Assembly (NCBI GenBank): GCA_905196835.1
Contig: CAJJWN010000001.1
Location: 1 to 64,000, forward strand
DNA: 64,000 nucleotides
Reading direction: 5' to 3'
Source of the DNA: an uncultured Prevotella sp.
GTDB taxonomy: Bacteria > Bacteroidota > Bacteroidia > Bacteroidales > Bacteroidaceae
Below the pieces are notes generated by a model. It searched no databases. It saw only the letters and a program-made list of their open reading frames with translations, and was not told where the DNA came from. Below are positions 43,079 to 52,844 of the stretch, piece after piece. Position numbers and translations under genes: made by a program. How positions within the stretch are numbered: the stretch's first letter is position 1; each line of letters opens with the position of its first letter.

Positions 43079-46000
43079 TTACTTTATTTCAACCGACACG
43101 GAAGCCGCCCTTGCCGAATATTCAGGTGCATATGCGCATTGGGCGGTGCACGTTCCTGTTTCGTAGCGGCCTGCGCGGTCGATGTAATATTCAGTTTCTA
43201 TGATGTGCTTGCCCTTGCTCATGCGGTCGAAATAATAATTAGTGGCGTTGTCTTTCGGCGCGCAGTAGTAGCCCGAACGGTAGCCGCTAAGCTGGCGTAC
43301 AGGCTCCATGCAGGCCGCGCGCTTGTCTTTCACCTGCACATAGTCATAGTCGCGGTCGGCCTGGATGGTGATGCGCACGGTCACGCGGTCGCCCACCTTC
43401 AAGGCCGTTGCAGGCTTGCCGTCAGCGTCGATGATTTCCCTCGTAATGCGAAAGGCCGTAGATTGGCTTTCAATTGACGGTGTTTTGCACAGCGATTGGC
43501 CGTATATTGCACCCCAAGAGGTGCCCTTTGACAACTTGTTGACTGTCAACGTGTTGCCGCCTTCGTATTCTGTCGTCGTCTTGACGTAGCCAAGTCCGGC
43601 CGTAGCCTGCGGCGTTTCGAGCGGTTTGCCGTCGATGGCGAACGTGGTTTCGGCCTTGCTTTCAAGCTCTGTCATGTTGCCGTCAAGGAACGCGTAGACG
43701 GCGTTGACATTGTTGAACGGCGTACCCCATTCCTGCACGCGCTTCTGCATGAGCAGCCAACGCTTCATGCCGTCGATGCTTGCGGCATAGCCCTGCGGGT
43801 CTATAAGCTTCATGGCTTCAATCGCTCTTACCTGTGTCGGTATGCCGTAGTCCAACCAGCTGTAATAAGTGCGCGGCGAGTCGTAGTAACGTCCCATCTC
43901 TTCCGTCTCCACGGCGTACTCGTCAAGGCTCTTCAGGTAGTCTCCGGCAAGTGCCGTCTCGCCGTTCTTCGCCAGCACGACGGCCATTATTGCCTTATTG
44001 TACAGGCTCAAGCCGGTGTTGTTCTTCTTTACATCGGCCAGTACGTAGTCAGTGGCGGCAGACTCTTCGGCGGTCTGCTTCCATCCGCCGAGTGCGCAGA
44101 TGTACAGGTAATGCACGGCGTTGTCCCAATGGGTTGTGTACGGTTTGCCTTCCTTACGCCACTTCTTTACCTCTTCCACGTTCTTTACAATCATCTTTCC
44201 GAGGAACTTCATCGCGCTGTTTATCATGCCTTCGGTCTCCGTGTGCTTGCCTGTCATGTTGTCAAGGCGCATCAGCATCTCCGTTACCGACGCGGTAAGC
44301 ACGAACGACCCGTAGCGCATTCCAGGCCACCAGCACCACGAACCGTCCTCCGTGCTTTGCAGTTTGCGCAGTTTTTCAAGCGTTGTCGAGAGGTTGTTGG
44401 CCAGTGTCGAACTGTCGAAATAGTTGGCAAGCATCTGCTTCTGGTCGCTTTCGCGGTCGGCGTCGGCCACCCACGGAGTCTCGTCAAGCACAATATTCTT
44501 CAGCTCCTGGTTCTTTTCAAGGCTGCTCTTCAGGCTCTCCTGCCCGGCCTCGCGTTTCCACTGCTCGAAGACGGAGCGTATGCGCGGCGACTGTTGCATA
44601 AGGTATGCACTTATGCTGTTGGCATAATAAGCCGTGACAAGGCTTATAGCGTTGTCCTCGCGCGCGTTGTTTATATAAGGTAAGGCCTGTATTGTGAGCC
44701 ATGCGGGGTTGTTGGTGTACTCTACGGTAAGCTTTTCGTCGCGCCCTCCGTCGGGGAACAGATGCTTCAAATCGATGGTCTTCACGCCCGGCTCGTGCTG
44801 AGTGAAGGGCACGGTGTTGGTTACAAGCTCCGCGTCGGGCAGGATTGGCATATAATGTTGCTCCCCGTCGCTGAAGTCTTTGCCCTCGGCGAAGATGCGG
44901 CAGACGAGCAACGGGCGGCTGGCATCAGGCCGGTAGTTGAACGATACGCTGCAAGTAGAGTCAGCATTTACCTCGAACTTCTGCTTTACTTCCAGCACAA
45001 CCTTCTCCGTTTCGGGGTCAACCATTTGCATTATGGCCGTTCCCTTGACGGCGTTTTCTGACGTGTTGGATATTCGTGCGGCGATTGTCGCCTGGTCGCC
45101 GACGCGCACAAAGCGCGGCATGTTAGGCTGTAGCATCACCTTCTTGCTGGCAACGGCCTTGCCGTAGACCATTCCGTTGTTCATGTCCTTGTCGTGTGCA
45201 AGTCCCATGAAGCGCCATGTCGTCACGCTCTCGGGCAGAGTAAACTTAACAGAAACGTTGCCCTTGGCATCCGTCTGGAGAGCAGGATAGAAGAAAGCGG
45301 TCTCGTTCAGGTTCTCGCGCAGCTGCACTCCGGCATCCTCTTCACCGTCAGCATCGCCGCCTGCGGCATCGCTTACAATAACATTTTCGCTCAATTCCAA
45401 AGGCGCACCGATGTTAAGTCCGCCAATACGGGTTCCTGATTCCGTTGCAGAATCTTTCTTTACAACCGGTGCAGTGTTCTTTACCGTTGCGCCTTTTACC
45501 GCTTTCCTAAGTGCCACACCTCTCGTCGGGCCGGACGAAATCTCGTCTACGGAAACAAGCACGTTGCCGTTTGTGTAGTTGAACGAAGGCGTAACGGCGA
45601 GATAACCGAAGTCGAGCGAGGGCACGTTGGCAAGCTTCAGCCCCATGCTTCTGTACAAAACAGTCTGGTAATAATTGGGAACTGACCAATAAACATAAGG
45701 CAACGAGATTGACATATACGACGGGAACGACCACGAAAGGCGTGCAAACTGGTCGAGCGAATAGTCGTACATCGTGGCGAGAAGCTGCGCGTCGGCCGGT
45801 GTTCCGTCGGGTTTTGTTATGTTGAGCGTCCACTCTTCCTGCTGTCCAGGCGTCAAACGGTCGCGGAAAGTGCCCCATTTCACGATAAGACGCTTGTCGG
45901 GCAGCGGCCTGCGTATGCCTACATTGTGGAAGTAAGCCTGACCGTCTTTCACCCAAATCAAGTTAATGCGCAGGCCGTCACCATACTTTTCCTTGTACGT

Positions 46001-48682
46001 AAGCTTGCGTGTAGTTACCTCGCCGTCAAGCTCCAGCGTGCCGCTCTTAAGCAGTTTGTCGCCCGAAATGACGGTGTAGAGCACGTGAACGTCGGCATCC
46101 GACGAGCCGAACTGCATGTAAACGGGACTTCCGTCACGCGGAAACTCGTCGCCGGAGATGTAGAACCAGTCGGGAGTCTCGACGCACGGCACGGTGTCTT
46201 CATAGCTGAACACCGTGAAGTCGCGGCGTATGGTGTCGTTGCCGCATATAGCCGTGAGCGTATGTTTGCCCGACTTGAGCTGCGCCGCGGTGTTCCACGT
46301 GATGCCGGTGGCGGTGTTCGCCTTGGCGGTAAACGTTCCGTCAACGCCGCTTATGGTGTAAGTCACATCGCCGGGGATGTCGTTTCCGGCAGAGTTGCGC
46401 AGCGTAAAGGTCACTGTTTTCAGGCTGTCACGCAGCATCTGTTCGGGAACGTCGCAGCCAAAAGCCGTCGGCTTGCTGCCAAGAGGCAACGACAGCTGCC
46501 CCTCGTGGCTCTCACCGGCAACGTCGGTGACGTCCGCCTCGGCTATGATGTTGTAGAAACGGGCCATGCGCTTGTACACGTCGAGGGTGACGCCGCAGCC
46601 TTCTTCCCATACGGGCAGCAGCATAGGCATCTTTATTTTGAACTCTCCGTTGCCGTCGGTAACGGCCTCTCCTTCGGCCAAGACAGTGTTGTCGGCATCG
46701 TTAAGGTATATTCCAAGATGGCTGAAACGCCACCACAGAGCCTGCTTGCGGCGCACGGTGTACTTCACTTTCGCGCCCTGCACGGCCACGCCCGAATATG
46801 CCTTTGCACGGCCGGTGACGGTCAGCGTGTCGCCGTCGGCGTATTTCTCGTTTACCTTGTCGAACTCAACCTCGAACGTAGGACGCTTGTATTCCTCTAC
46901 GCGGAACGTCGCAACGCCGCCCAGCTCGGTGTCGGTGCGGACGGTGAAGCTGCCCGTAAGTCCGCCTTGCGGCAGTGCGAAATCGGTAGACGCAGTGCCG
47001 TAAGCGTCGGTGGTGACGGTCTTTTCTGCAACGACCTTGTAGTTGGCGTCGCGCAAAGTCAGCTTTATAGTCTTGCCGCTGACGGCCTTTTCCGTCAGTC
47101 CTTTCACCTTGCGGACTATCGCCGCCACATGAACGGTCTGTCCGGGGCGGTATATTTTGCGGTCGGTAAAGAGCGAAGCTTCGGTGCCGTCGTAGTCGGC
47201 GTCATAATGGTTGAAGCTGTTGTACGCGCTTGTAGGTGGCATGGCGTTGTCCGCATCGGTGCAGGCACGTATGCGGTCGTTGTTCATGTCGATATTGTCG
47301 AGCACCGCTTCGCCGTCAGCACCGCATGTTACGGTGCGTTCCTTGCCGTTGTACTTGCCGATGTAGAGCTTCGCCCCGGGCACGGGCTGGCCCGTAGTGC
47401 CGCTCAATGCGGCCACGCGCAGCTTGCCCGTGGGTAGCTTCTGGTGGGCTATGTACATGTCGGTGACGTAGAGCAGGCGGTAGTCGGCCTTCAAGTTCTT
47501 GTTGTCTGCCAGCATTTTGAGCAGGTAAACGCCTATGGGCAGGCCGTCAACCACTATGGAATCCTTTACGTTTTCATAAGTCTCATGCGCCGCATAGTTG
47601 CGCGTAACGGCCTTTTCCGTACCGCTTACGGCCAACGCCTTCAGGGCTTTCAGGTCGTTGCTGTTCTGTGGCGTGCGCTTTTCGCTGCCGTCGGTGTTGA
47701 GCCTCGTCAGGACGACGGCGAGCCTGTCGATGTTGCGCACGTCAAGTTTTACGGTGAAAGGCCGTCCCGGCAACACCACGTTACGCTCCAATGTGGCGCG
47801 GAACATGGGGTTAGTCAGCACCTTCATGGCGTTGCGCAGCCTGTCAATTCGCGGCCATTCGCCCCAGCGGGCGAGGCTCTCGTTGATGAAGTTGACGCGC
47901 TGCTCAACCGTTACGTCCTGGCAACCTTCATAGAAAACGTACTTCTCCATGGCTACTTCCGCACACGCGTCAAGGTCGCCATAGAGATTGATGAGCGAGT
48001 CGAGCGAGGCCGCGTAGCGCGAGCCTTCCAGCCTGCGCACATATATGTCGCCGCTTTGCCCGGCCTGTTGCCTTACCATGTCGAGGGCGGTAAGCAGCGT
48101 GGCGGTGCGGTTGGTGGTAGTGGCGTAATAGTCGTGCATGGCTTTGTATGCCTCGGCAGTATAGCCAATGAGGCTCAGCAGGTCGCCCCCGAAGAGGGAG
48201 GCGTCGCGCCCCTCAACGGTGAAAGGGCTGTAGTCGCCGGCCTTCTTGGCGGCGAGCATGGCCGGGTCGGCCATCGCCTTATCATAGTATGTAAGCGCGA
48301 GGGTGTCCGTTTCACCGTCGTCCATATTCCATCTGATGCATGTCTTGCCGAGCGCGGCGTAGCATACGGCGGCCAGGGCAGGGTCGGTCCGCTCGAAGGC
48401 GGCGGCCTTACGCTCAAGCCGCTTCATCTGCGGAGCGAGCGAGTCGGGCGATATTGTGCCCCAGGTGTACATCTCCTGCCACTCGGCCTTAAGCATCTGA
48501 CCGTAGTTCTTCTCCTTTTCGGCCAAGGCCGATATGGCTTGCAGATGCTTGATTTGCGTCCGCGGCAAGTCCTTCTTAGCCGCTTCCTCCACCTTTTTCC
48601 ACAGTTCTGTATATCCGTCGGCCATCATCGTAACAGGTATAAGCAGCAAGGCTGCGAGTAAAGTGAATACCGTTTTTTTCAT
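43079..48682 (-). CDS. Alpha-2-macroglobulin family protein without thioester
   Basis: The 1867-residue exported protein starts at MKKTVFTLLAALLLIPVTMMADG (ATG 48682; 30 further upstream codons are open but precede the promoter hairpin). It has MG2-type domains (FTDRKIYRPGQTVHVAAIVRKVKG), A2M and thioester-region modules (ESVTTWRFMGLAHDK), and a helical TED-like region. The CxEQ thioester is not visible where expected, near REDNAISLVTAYY, as in the Bacteroidetes non-thioester branch. It probably traps proteases or acts in the envelope. It has its own promoter at 48751-48781. Confidence 0.92.
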   Translation of the reverse strand: MKKTVFTLLAALLLIPVTMMADGYTELWKKVEEAAKKDLPRTQIKHLQAISALAEKEKNYGQMLKAEWQEMYTWGTISPDSLAPQMKRLERKAAAFERTDPALAAVCYAALGKTCIRWNMDDGETDTLALTYYDKAMADPAMLAAKKAGDYSPFTVEGRDASLFGGDLLSLIGYTAEAYKAMHDYYATTTNRTATLLTALDMVRQQAGQSGDIYVRRLEGSRYAASLDSLINLYGDLDACAEVAMEKYVFYEGCQDVTVEQRVNFINESLARWGEWPRIDRLRNAMKVLTNPMFRATLERNVVLPGRPFTVKLDVRNIDRLAVVLTRLNTDGSEKRTPQNSNDLKALKALAVSGTEKAVTRNYAAHETYENVKDSIVVDGLPIGVYLLKMLADNKNLKADYRLLYVTDMYIAHQKLPTGKLRVAALSGTTGQPVPGAKLYIGKYNGKERTVTCGADGEAVLDNIDMNNDRIRACTDADNAMPPTSAYNSFNHYDADYDGTEASLFTDRKIYRPGQTVHVAAIVRKVKGLTEKAVSGKTIKLTLRDANYKVVAEKTVTTDAYGTASTDFALPQGGLTGSFTVRTDTELGGVATFRVEEYKRPTFEVEFDKVNEKYADGDTLTVTGRAKAYSGVAVQGAKVKYTVRRKQALWWRFSHLGIYLNDADNTVLAEGEAVTDGNGEFKIKMPMLLPVWEEGCGVTLDVYKRMARFYNIIAEADVTDVAGESHEGQLSLPLGSKPTAFGCDVPEQMLRDSLKTVTFTLRNSAGNDIPGDVTYTISGVDGTFTAKANTATGITWNTAAQLKSGKHTLTAICGNDTIRRDFTVFSYEDTVPCVETPDWFYISGDEFPRDGSPVYMQFGSSDADVHVLYTVISGDKLLKSGTLELDGEVTTRKLTYKEKYGDGLRINLIWVKDGQAYFHNVGIRRPLPDKRLIVKWGTFRDRLTPGQQEEWTLNITKPDGTPADAQLLATMYDYSLDQFARLSWSFPSYMSISLPYVYWSVPNYYQTVLYRSMGLKLANVPSLDFGYLAVTPSFNYTNGNVLVSVDEISSGPTRGVALRKAVKGATVKNTAPVVKKDSATESGTRIGGLNIGAPLELSENVIVSDAAGGDADGEEDAGVQLRENLNETAFFYPALQTDAKGNVSVKFTLPESVTTWRFMGLAHDKDMNNGMVYGKAVASKKVMLQPNMPRFVRVGDQATIAARISNTSENAVKGTAIMQMVDPETEKVVLEVKQKFEVNADSTCSVSFNYRPDASRPLLVCRIFAEGKDFSDGEQHYMPILPDAELVTNTVPFTQHEPGVKTIDLKHLFPDGGRDEKLTVEYTNNPAWLTIQALPYINNAREDNAISLVTAYYANSISAYLMQQSPRIRSVFEQWKREAGQESLKSSLEKNQELKNIVLDETPWVADADRESDQKQMLANYFDSSTLANNLSTTLEKLRKLQSTEDGSWCWWPGMRYGSFVLTASVTEMLMRLDNMTGKHTETEGMINSAMKFLGKMIVKNVEEVKKWRKEGKPYTTHWDNAVHYLYICALGGWKQTAEESAATDYVLADVKKNNTGLSLYNKAIMAVVLAKNGETALAGDYLKSLDEYAVETEEMGRYYDSPRTYYSWLDYGIPTQVRAIEAMKLIDPQGYAASIDGMKRWLLMQKRVQEWGTPFNNVNAVYAFLDGNMTELESKAETTFAIDGKPLETPQATAGLGYVKTTTEYEGGNTLTVNKLSKGTSWGAIYGQSLCKTPSIESQSTAFRITREIIDADGKPATALKVGDRVTVRITIQADRDYDYVQVKDKRAACMEPVRQLSGYRSGYYCAPKDNATNYYFDRMSKGKHIIETEYYIDRAGRYETGTCTAQCAYAPEYSARAASVSVEIK

Positions 48683-48704
48683 ATTGTCAAGTCTTTTAAT
48701 GTGC

Positions 48705-48748
48705 AAACGGTATGCGCGCGGCCTGCGTAAGGTGCGTGCATACCGTTT
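48705..48748 (-). promoter_or_regulatory. Stem-loop at the 5' end of the alpha-2-macroglobulin transcript
   Basis: AAACGGTATGCGCGC (48705-48719) pairs with GCGTGCATACCGTTT (48734-48748), with one mismatch. The predicted start of transcription lies at about 48744, so the RNA would begin with this hairpin, which may stabilise it. Confidence 0.55.
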
Positions 48749-48750
48749 TA

Positions 48751-48781
48751 CAAAGGTAGGCAAATAACCCAAAAGGGCAAA
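48751..48781 (-). promoter_or_regulatory. Promoter of the alpha-2-macroglobulin gene
   Basis: On the minus strand, TTTG (48778-48781) is followed after 19 bp by TACCTTTG (48751-48758), a full match to the Bacteroidetes sigma-ABfr promoter. Confidence 0.75.
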
Positions 48782-48800
48782 AGGATTTAATCTTTTTTAG

Positions 48801-49706
48801 TTACTTCTTCACTCTAAGCGTGTCAAATCCCTCGCCGAAGACGCCGTGGCAGAACGTCTGCGAGACGATGGCTTCGGGGTCGATGATTTTTATCGTGGAG
48901 AGTATTCCGTGCGACTCATACTTGCGCGCCAGCACGATGAGTATGTCAACGTCGCGCTTCGAGTACCAGCCTTTGCCCTGAATAACGGTCACGCCGCGGT
49001 GTATTTTGTTGTTAATCATGTCGGCTATCTGCTCGTATTTCTTCGAAATGATGATGAACTGCATGGTCTGCCGCGAGCCGTTGACCACGTAGTCGCACAC
49101 GTAACTATATATTAAGGTGAATGCGATGCCGTAGACAATCGGTTCCATGGCCTTGAAGATGAGGTAAGACGAGGCTATGATGCAGGTGTCGATGAGCTGG
49201 ATGGCGCGCCCGAAGTTCATGTGGAAGTATTTGTTGAACATCGCAATGATGATGTCGGTGCCGCCGGTGGAGCCGTTGTGCGAAAAGACAAGGCCGAGAC
49301 CCGCGCCGCTCAGCACGCTACCTATGAGCAGGTGCATGAACTTGTCCTCGCCAGCCGTCACCAGGGGAAACGCCTCGAACACGGGCTGCAGCGCGCCAAT
49401 CATGGCCGAGAGGATGGTTACGCCGATGATGGTGCGCACGGTGAACTGCTTGCTAAGCGTGCGGTAGGCTATGATTATCATTATGATGTTGATGCCCCAG
49501 ATTGACAGCGCGGGCGGGATTTTGAAGCCGTAAAACAGCAATGCGGCTATACCCGACGCGCCGCCCATGACGATTTGGTCGGGCAGGATGAACGCCGTGT
49601 AGCCGAACGAATACATCAATATGCCGACACAGAGGAAGAACATGTCCTTCAGGGCCTGTTTCTTCAGTTTCAGGTGGATGTGAGTGATGTCAGAAATTTT
49701 GTTCAT
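48801..49706 (-). CDS. YitT family membrane protein (DUF161/DUF2179)
   Basis: The 301-residue protein has five to six membrane helices in the first 200 residues (FFLCVGILMYSFGYTAFIL, IWGINIIMIIIAYRTL) and the internal GGTDIIIAMFNK motif. The C-terminal DUF2179 domain is at about 225-300. YitT proteins are thought to be transporters of unknown substrate. A -7 box is seen at 49727-49734. Confidence 0.88.
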   Translation of the reverse strand: MNKISDITHIHLKLKKQALKDMFFLCVGILMYSFGYTAFILPDQIVMGGASGIAALLFYGFKIPPALSIWGINIIMIIIAYRTLSKQFTVRTIIGVTILSAMIGALQPVFEAFPLVTAGEDKFMHLLIGSVLSGAGLGLVFSHNGSTGGTDIIIAMFNKYFHMNFGRAIQLIDTCIIASSYLIFKAMEPIVYGIAFTLIYSYVCDYVVNGSRQTMQFIIISKKYEQIADMINNKIHRGVTVIQGKGWYSKRDVDILIVLARKYESHGILSTIKIIDPEAIVSQTFCHGVFGEGFDTLRVKK

Positions 49707-49726
49707 AGCATTCTGGTTTGATAATG

Positions 49727-49734
49727 CAAAGATA
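49727..49734 (-). promoter_or_regulatory. -7 box for the YitT gene
   Basis: The minus strand reads TATCTTTG, 20 bp upstream of the ATG at 49706. No good -33 TTTG at 19-21 bp was found. Confidence 0.5.
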
Positions 49735-49910
49735 ATGCAAAATTTCGGTTAAGCGAAACGAAAGCAATATTGTTTTTGTTTTAGTGAGCGTGAGAAATTT
49801 ATCCAAACCGGGTGAAACGCAAAATAAAATGGAGTGCGACAGGCTTTTATTTTCATTTCACCGATGCGGCTTGTCAAGCCGCATTGCGCATGGTTGGAGT
49901 GGGGTAGGCG

Positions 49911-50033
49911 TGCGATTGACGGCCTTTCGCATTGCAAAAGGCCGTCAATCGCACGCTAAAAGGCCGTCTTTTAGCCTGCAAAAGACGGCCTTTTACAACG
50001 CATTGGAAATCAAGGCGTTACACGGCGGTGTAC
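49911..50033 (+). repeat. Palindromic intergenic element, copy 4
   Basis: The first hairpin is 17 bp and perfect: TGCGATTGAC-GGCCTTT (49911-49927) with AAAGGCC-GTCAATCGCA (49937-49953). The second is AAAAGGCCGTCTTTT with AAAAGACGGCCTTTT. The end is CATTGGAAATCAAGGCGTTAC. A separate palindrome TGCGGCTTGTCAAGCCGCA precedes it at 49865-49883. It lies 3' of the alpha-galactosidase gene. Confidence 0.85.
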
Positions 50034-50143
50034 AAATACTCTTTCCGCGCGGTGCTTACAGGCACGCAAAAGCCCCGCAGGGCGGCCTCGGAATGCCGCG
50101 CCATGCAGGGCTTTCGCTGCTTTAAGCAACTACATTTACTATA

Positions 50144-52354
50144 TTATTTAACTTCTTCCAGCAGGAGCACGCGGCTCGACCAGCTGTTCAGCTTGTTGTA
50201 GTCAACGTCGTGCGTGTAGGGTATTTCCAGCCCGTTGTCCATAAGGAACTGCCCCGTGAAGGCCTTACCCTCGAACGCGAGCGGCTTGTTGTCAATGCGG
50301 TCAAGCTCGTGTACGCGGTAAGTCTTGGCCGGGTCGAGGCCTGCCATCTTGACGCGCGGCAGGTGCTGGTTGACAAAGGTCTCCGTCTTCCACCAGTAGA
50401 ACACGGCCCTGTCCTTCGCCTCCGACACGTACATGAGTGACGCTACGCCGAGTTTGTCGTAGGGAGAGACGAGGCGGTACAGGTCGCCGAACTGCACCAC
50501 AGGACGGATTTGCTTGTATTCGGCAATGGCATTGCGGCACAGAGCCTTCTCCTCTTCTGTCATGTTCTTGGGCTGGATTTCCATGCCGAGGCGGCCGCTC
50601 ATGGCTACGTCGATGCGGAACTTTATCGGTATGTTGCGGAAAGTCTGGTGATTCGGGTTCGAGCCAATGTGCGAGCCCATTGCAATGGCCGGGAAGAAGT
50701 AAGACGTTCCCCACTGCATGTAGATGCGTTGCAGGGCGTCGGTGTTGTCGCTCACCCAGAACTCGTCGAAGTAAGGCAGCACGCCCCAGTTCGCCCTCGC
50801 GCCTCCGCTGGCGCAGGCCTGTATTACCAGGTCGGGATATTTCGCCCTTATGCGCTGGCATACGCTCTCAAATCCGCGGTGATAGTTTATGTACAGGTGG
50901 CTCTGGTTGTCCTTGGTGAGGTATGACGAGCCTGCGCTCTGTATGCCCATGTTCGAGTCCCACTTGATGTAAGCTATCTCGGGATACTTCATCATGAGGT
51001 TGTCAACGATGCCTAACACGAAGTCCTGCACCTCTGGGTTGCCCAGGTCGAGCATCAGCTGCGTGCCTCCGCGCCCCGTTACGGGCTCGCGCTTGGGCGC
51101 GTTTATTATCCATTCGGGGTGCTTCTCGTACAGTTCGCTGGTGGTGTTGGTGGCCTCCGGCTCTATCCATATGCCGAATTTCACGCCGTTCTTCTTAGCA
51201 TCGCGCAGCAGGCCTTCTATGCCTTCGGGCAGCTTGCGGCCGTCAACCGTCCAGTCGCCCAGCGCGGCGTTGTCGCTGTTGCGTTGGTATTTCGAGCCGA
51301 ACCAGCCGTCGTCCATCACGAACAGCTCGCCGCCCATCGAGGCAATGTCCTGCATCATCTGCGCCATGCCCTTCTGATTGATGTCGAAGTACACGCCTTC
51401 CCAGCTGTTGAGCAGTATCATTCGCTCCTTGTCACCGTGCATAAGGCGGTGCTTGCGGCCCCATTTGTGGAAGTTGCGGCTCGCTCCGCTAAGGCCTTCC
51501 CGGCTGTAAGTCAGGGCGAGCGCGGGCGTTGCAAACACCTCGCCGCGCGGCAGGTTGTAGGCCGAGTTCTCCTCGTTTATTCCGGCGAAGAAGTGGTGAT
51601 AGTCGCTCTCGTCGGTGTCTATGCGCAGCTTGTAGTTGCCGCCGTAGCAGAGAGCCGCGCCTATTACCGCGCCGGAGTTCTCCCTCGGACGGCCGTCGAG
51701 GCTGAACATCACCTCGGCGTGGGCCGTGTGCGAGTTGCGCAGTCCGTCCTTGTTCTTAATCACTTTCATGCCGGGCTCAAGCTGTTCTTGGCACACCTGC
51801 GCCTCGTTGGCCCACGCTCCGTAGAGTGACGAGAGCCATACCGTGCCGCGGCGTATGGGCAGATAGCCCGAGGCGAACTGGTTTAGCACCACCGTGCCCC
51901 GCTCGTCGTGGCGTATTTCCGTCCAAGTCTCTATTACGTCGGCGTCGCCGTACGTCTTGTAACATACATCCACGTAGAGCGGATACACCTTGTCCTTCAT
52001 CGTGACGGTGGTAACCGTGGCGTTGCCTTCGGTCTTTTTGCCGACCTTCACCACCTCCATTTGCAGCGACAGGTTGCCGTCCGTATGCTTCACTGCCAGC
52101 GCGGTCTCGCCTTGGCAGATGGTTCCGTAGACAGGATATGCCGCGTAAGATGCGCCGCCTGCGGCGTTGATGTTGGCTATGTCGGCGGCAGTGAGGCGGT
52201 CGCCGTAATACAGTTGTTTCAGCTCCTGCCCCTCCGTGGCGTCTAATATCAAAGAGGTGTGCGGTGTAGAGATGTCTACCGTCTCGGCCGCAATGCTGCC
52301 GCAAAGCGACAGTGCGCCTGCGAGCAGACATAGGTTTTTCGTGAAGTTCATCAT
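50144..52354 (-). CDS. Alpha-galactosidase, GH36, exported
   Basis: The 736-residue enzyme has a signal peptide ending GSIAAE (about 22), a beta-sandwich N-domain and a (beta/alpha)8 barrel. The motif MDDGWFG lies near 348; the nucleophile aspartate is in AYIKWDSN near 465 and the acid/base aspartate in FWVSDNTD near 533. It removes alpha-1,6-galactose from galactomannan or raffinose-type sugars. Near a mannanase operon, galactomannan side chains are the likely target. It is divergent from the AraC gene. Confidence 0.93.
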   Translation of the reverse strand: MMNFTKNLCLLAGALSLCGSIAAETVDISTPHTSLILDATEGQELKQLYYGDRLTAADIANINAAGGASYAAYPVYGTICQGETALAVKHTDGNLSLQMEVVKVGKKTEGNATVTTVTMKDKVYPLYVDVCYKTYGDADVIETWTEIRHDERGTVVLNQFASGYLPIRRGTVWLSSLYGAWANEAQVCQEQLEPGMKVIKNKDGLRNSHTAHAEVMFSLDGRPRENSGAVIGAALCYGGNYKLRIDTDESDYHHFFAGINEENSAYNLPRGEVFATPALALTYSREGLSGASRNFHKWGRKHRLMHGDKERMILLNSWEGVYFDINQKGMAQMMQDIASMGGELFVMDDGWFGSKYQRNSDNAALGDWTVDGRKLPEGIEGLLRDAKKNGVKFGIWIEPEATNTTSELYEKHPEWIINAPKREPVTGRGGTQLMLDLGNPEVQDFVLGIVDNLMMKYPEIAYIKWDSNMGIQSAGSSYLTKDNQSHLYINYHRGFESVCQRIRAKYPDLVIQACASGGARANWGVLPYFDEFWVSDNTDALQRIYMQWGTSYFFPAIAMGSHIGSNPNHQTFRNIPIKFRIDVAMSGRLGMEIQPKNMTEEEKALCRNAIAEYKQIRPVVQFGDLYRLVSPYDKLGVASLMYVSEAKDRAVFYWWKTETFVNQHLPRVKMAGLDPAKTYRVHELDRIDNKPLAFEGKAFTGQFLMDNGLEIPYTHDVDYNKLNSWSSRVLLLEEVK

Positions 52355-52387
52355 TGGTCGTATAGTTTTCAGATTATTTTCCGTCTG

Positions 52388-52395
52388 CAAAGGTA
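52388..52395 (-). promoter_or_regulatory. -7 box for the alpha-galactosidase gene
   Basis: The minus strand reads TACCTTTG about 34 bp upstream of the ATG at 52354. The -33 box is not clear. Confidence 0.5.
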
Positions 52396-52616
52396 GTGAA
52401 AATCCGGCTTACCGCTTTGCACTATTTTATCAGATGATGATACAAAAGCCACAAACCTTTTTCCAAGAAGCGGCTCATCGCAATTCAGGTGTATGCGATA
52501 ACAGCATTGCCTTTTGCTTTTGCCATAGCATTTCATGTGTACATCCTGCCTGGATTAAAGTAGGAGGCGTACATAAAATGCTATCACAAAGACAAAAAAA
52601 AGTACAGTAATACTAT

Positions 52617-52751
52617 ACCCCTAAACTGCGGATGCCACGCGAAAGGTGGTCTTTCGCCCTGCAAAAGGCCGTCAATCGCGCGCTAAAAGGCCGTCTTTTA
52701 GGAGCTAAAAGACGGCCTTTTGGAAACACGTTGATTTACAACAAATTACAC
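52617..52751 (+). repeat. Palindromic intergenic element, copy 5 (long form)
   Basis: It starts ACCCCTAAACTGCGGATG, continues with AAAGGTGGTCTTT and AAAAGGCCGTC arms, and ends at TTGATTTACAACAAATTACAC. It sits between two divergent genes, so it is in the promoter region of both alpha-galactosidase and the AraC gene. Confidence 0.8.
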
Positions 52752-52844
52752 ATCTTTTGCATGTGACATGGCAGATTGTCGCAAAAAAGTATTATATTCG
52801 CAACCGAATATGCAATAAAAACACGTAAAAAGCCTTGTACGACC

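Noticed and set aside
43535..43560. GTTGACTGTCAAC palindrome inside the alpha-2-macroglobulin gene
   Set aside because: It encodes TLTVN in a stretch typical of the family, and the other modules of the repeat element are absent.
45926..48661. Long open frames opposite the alpha-2-macroglobulin gene (up to 503 codons)
   Set aside because: They are the complement of a GC-rich coding sequence, have no domain pattern and overlap a well-supported gene fully.
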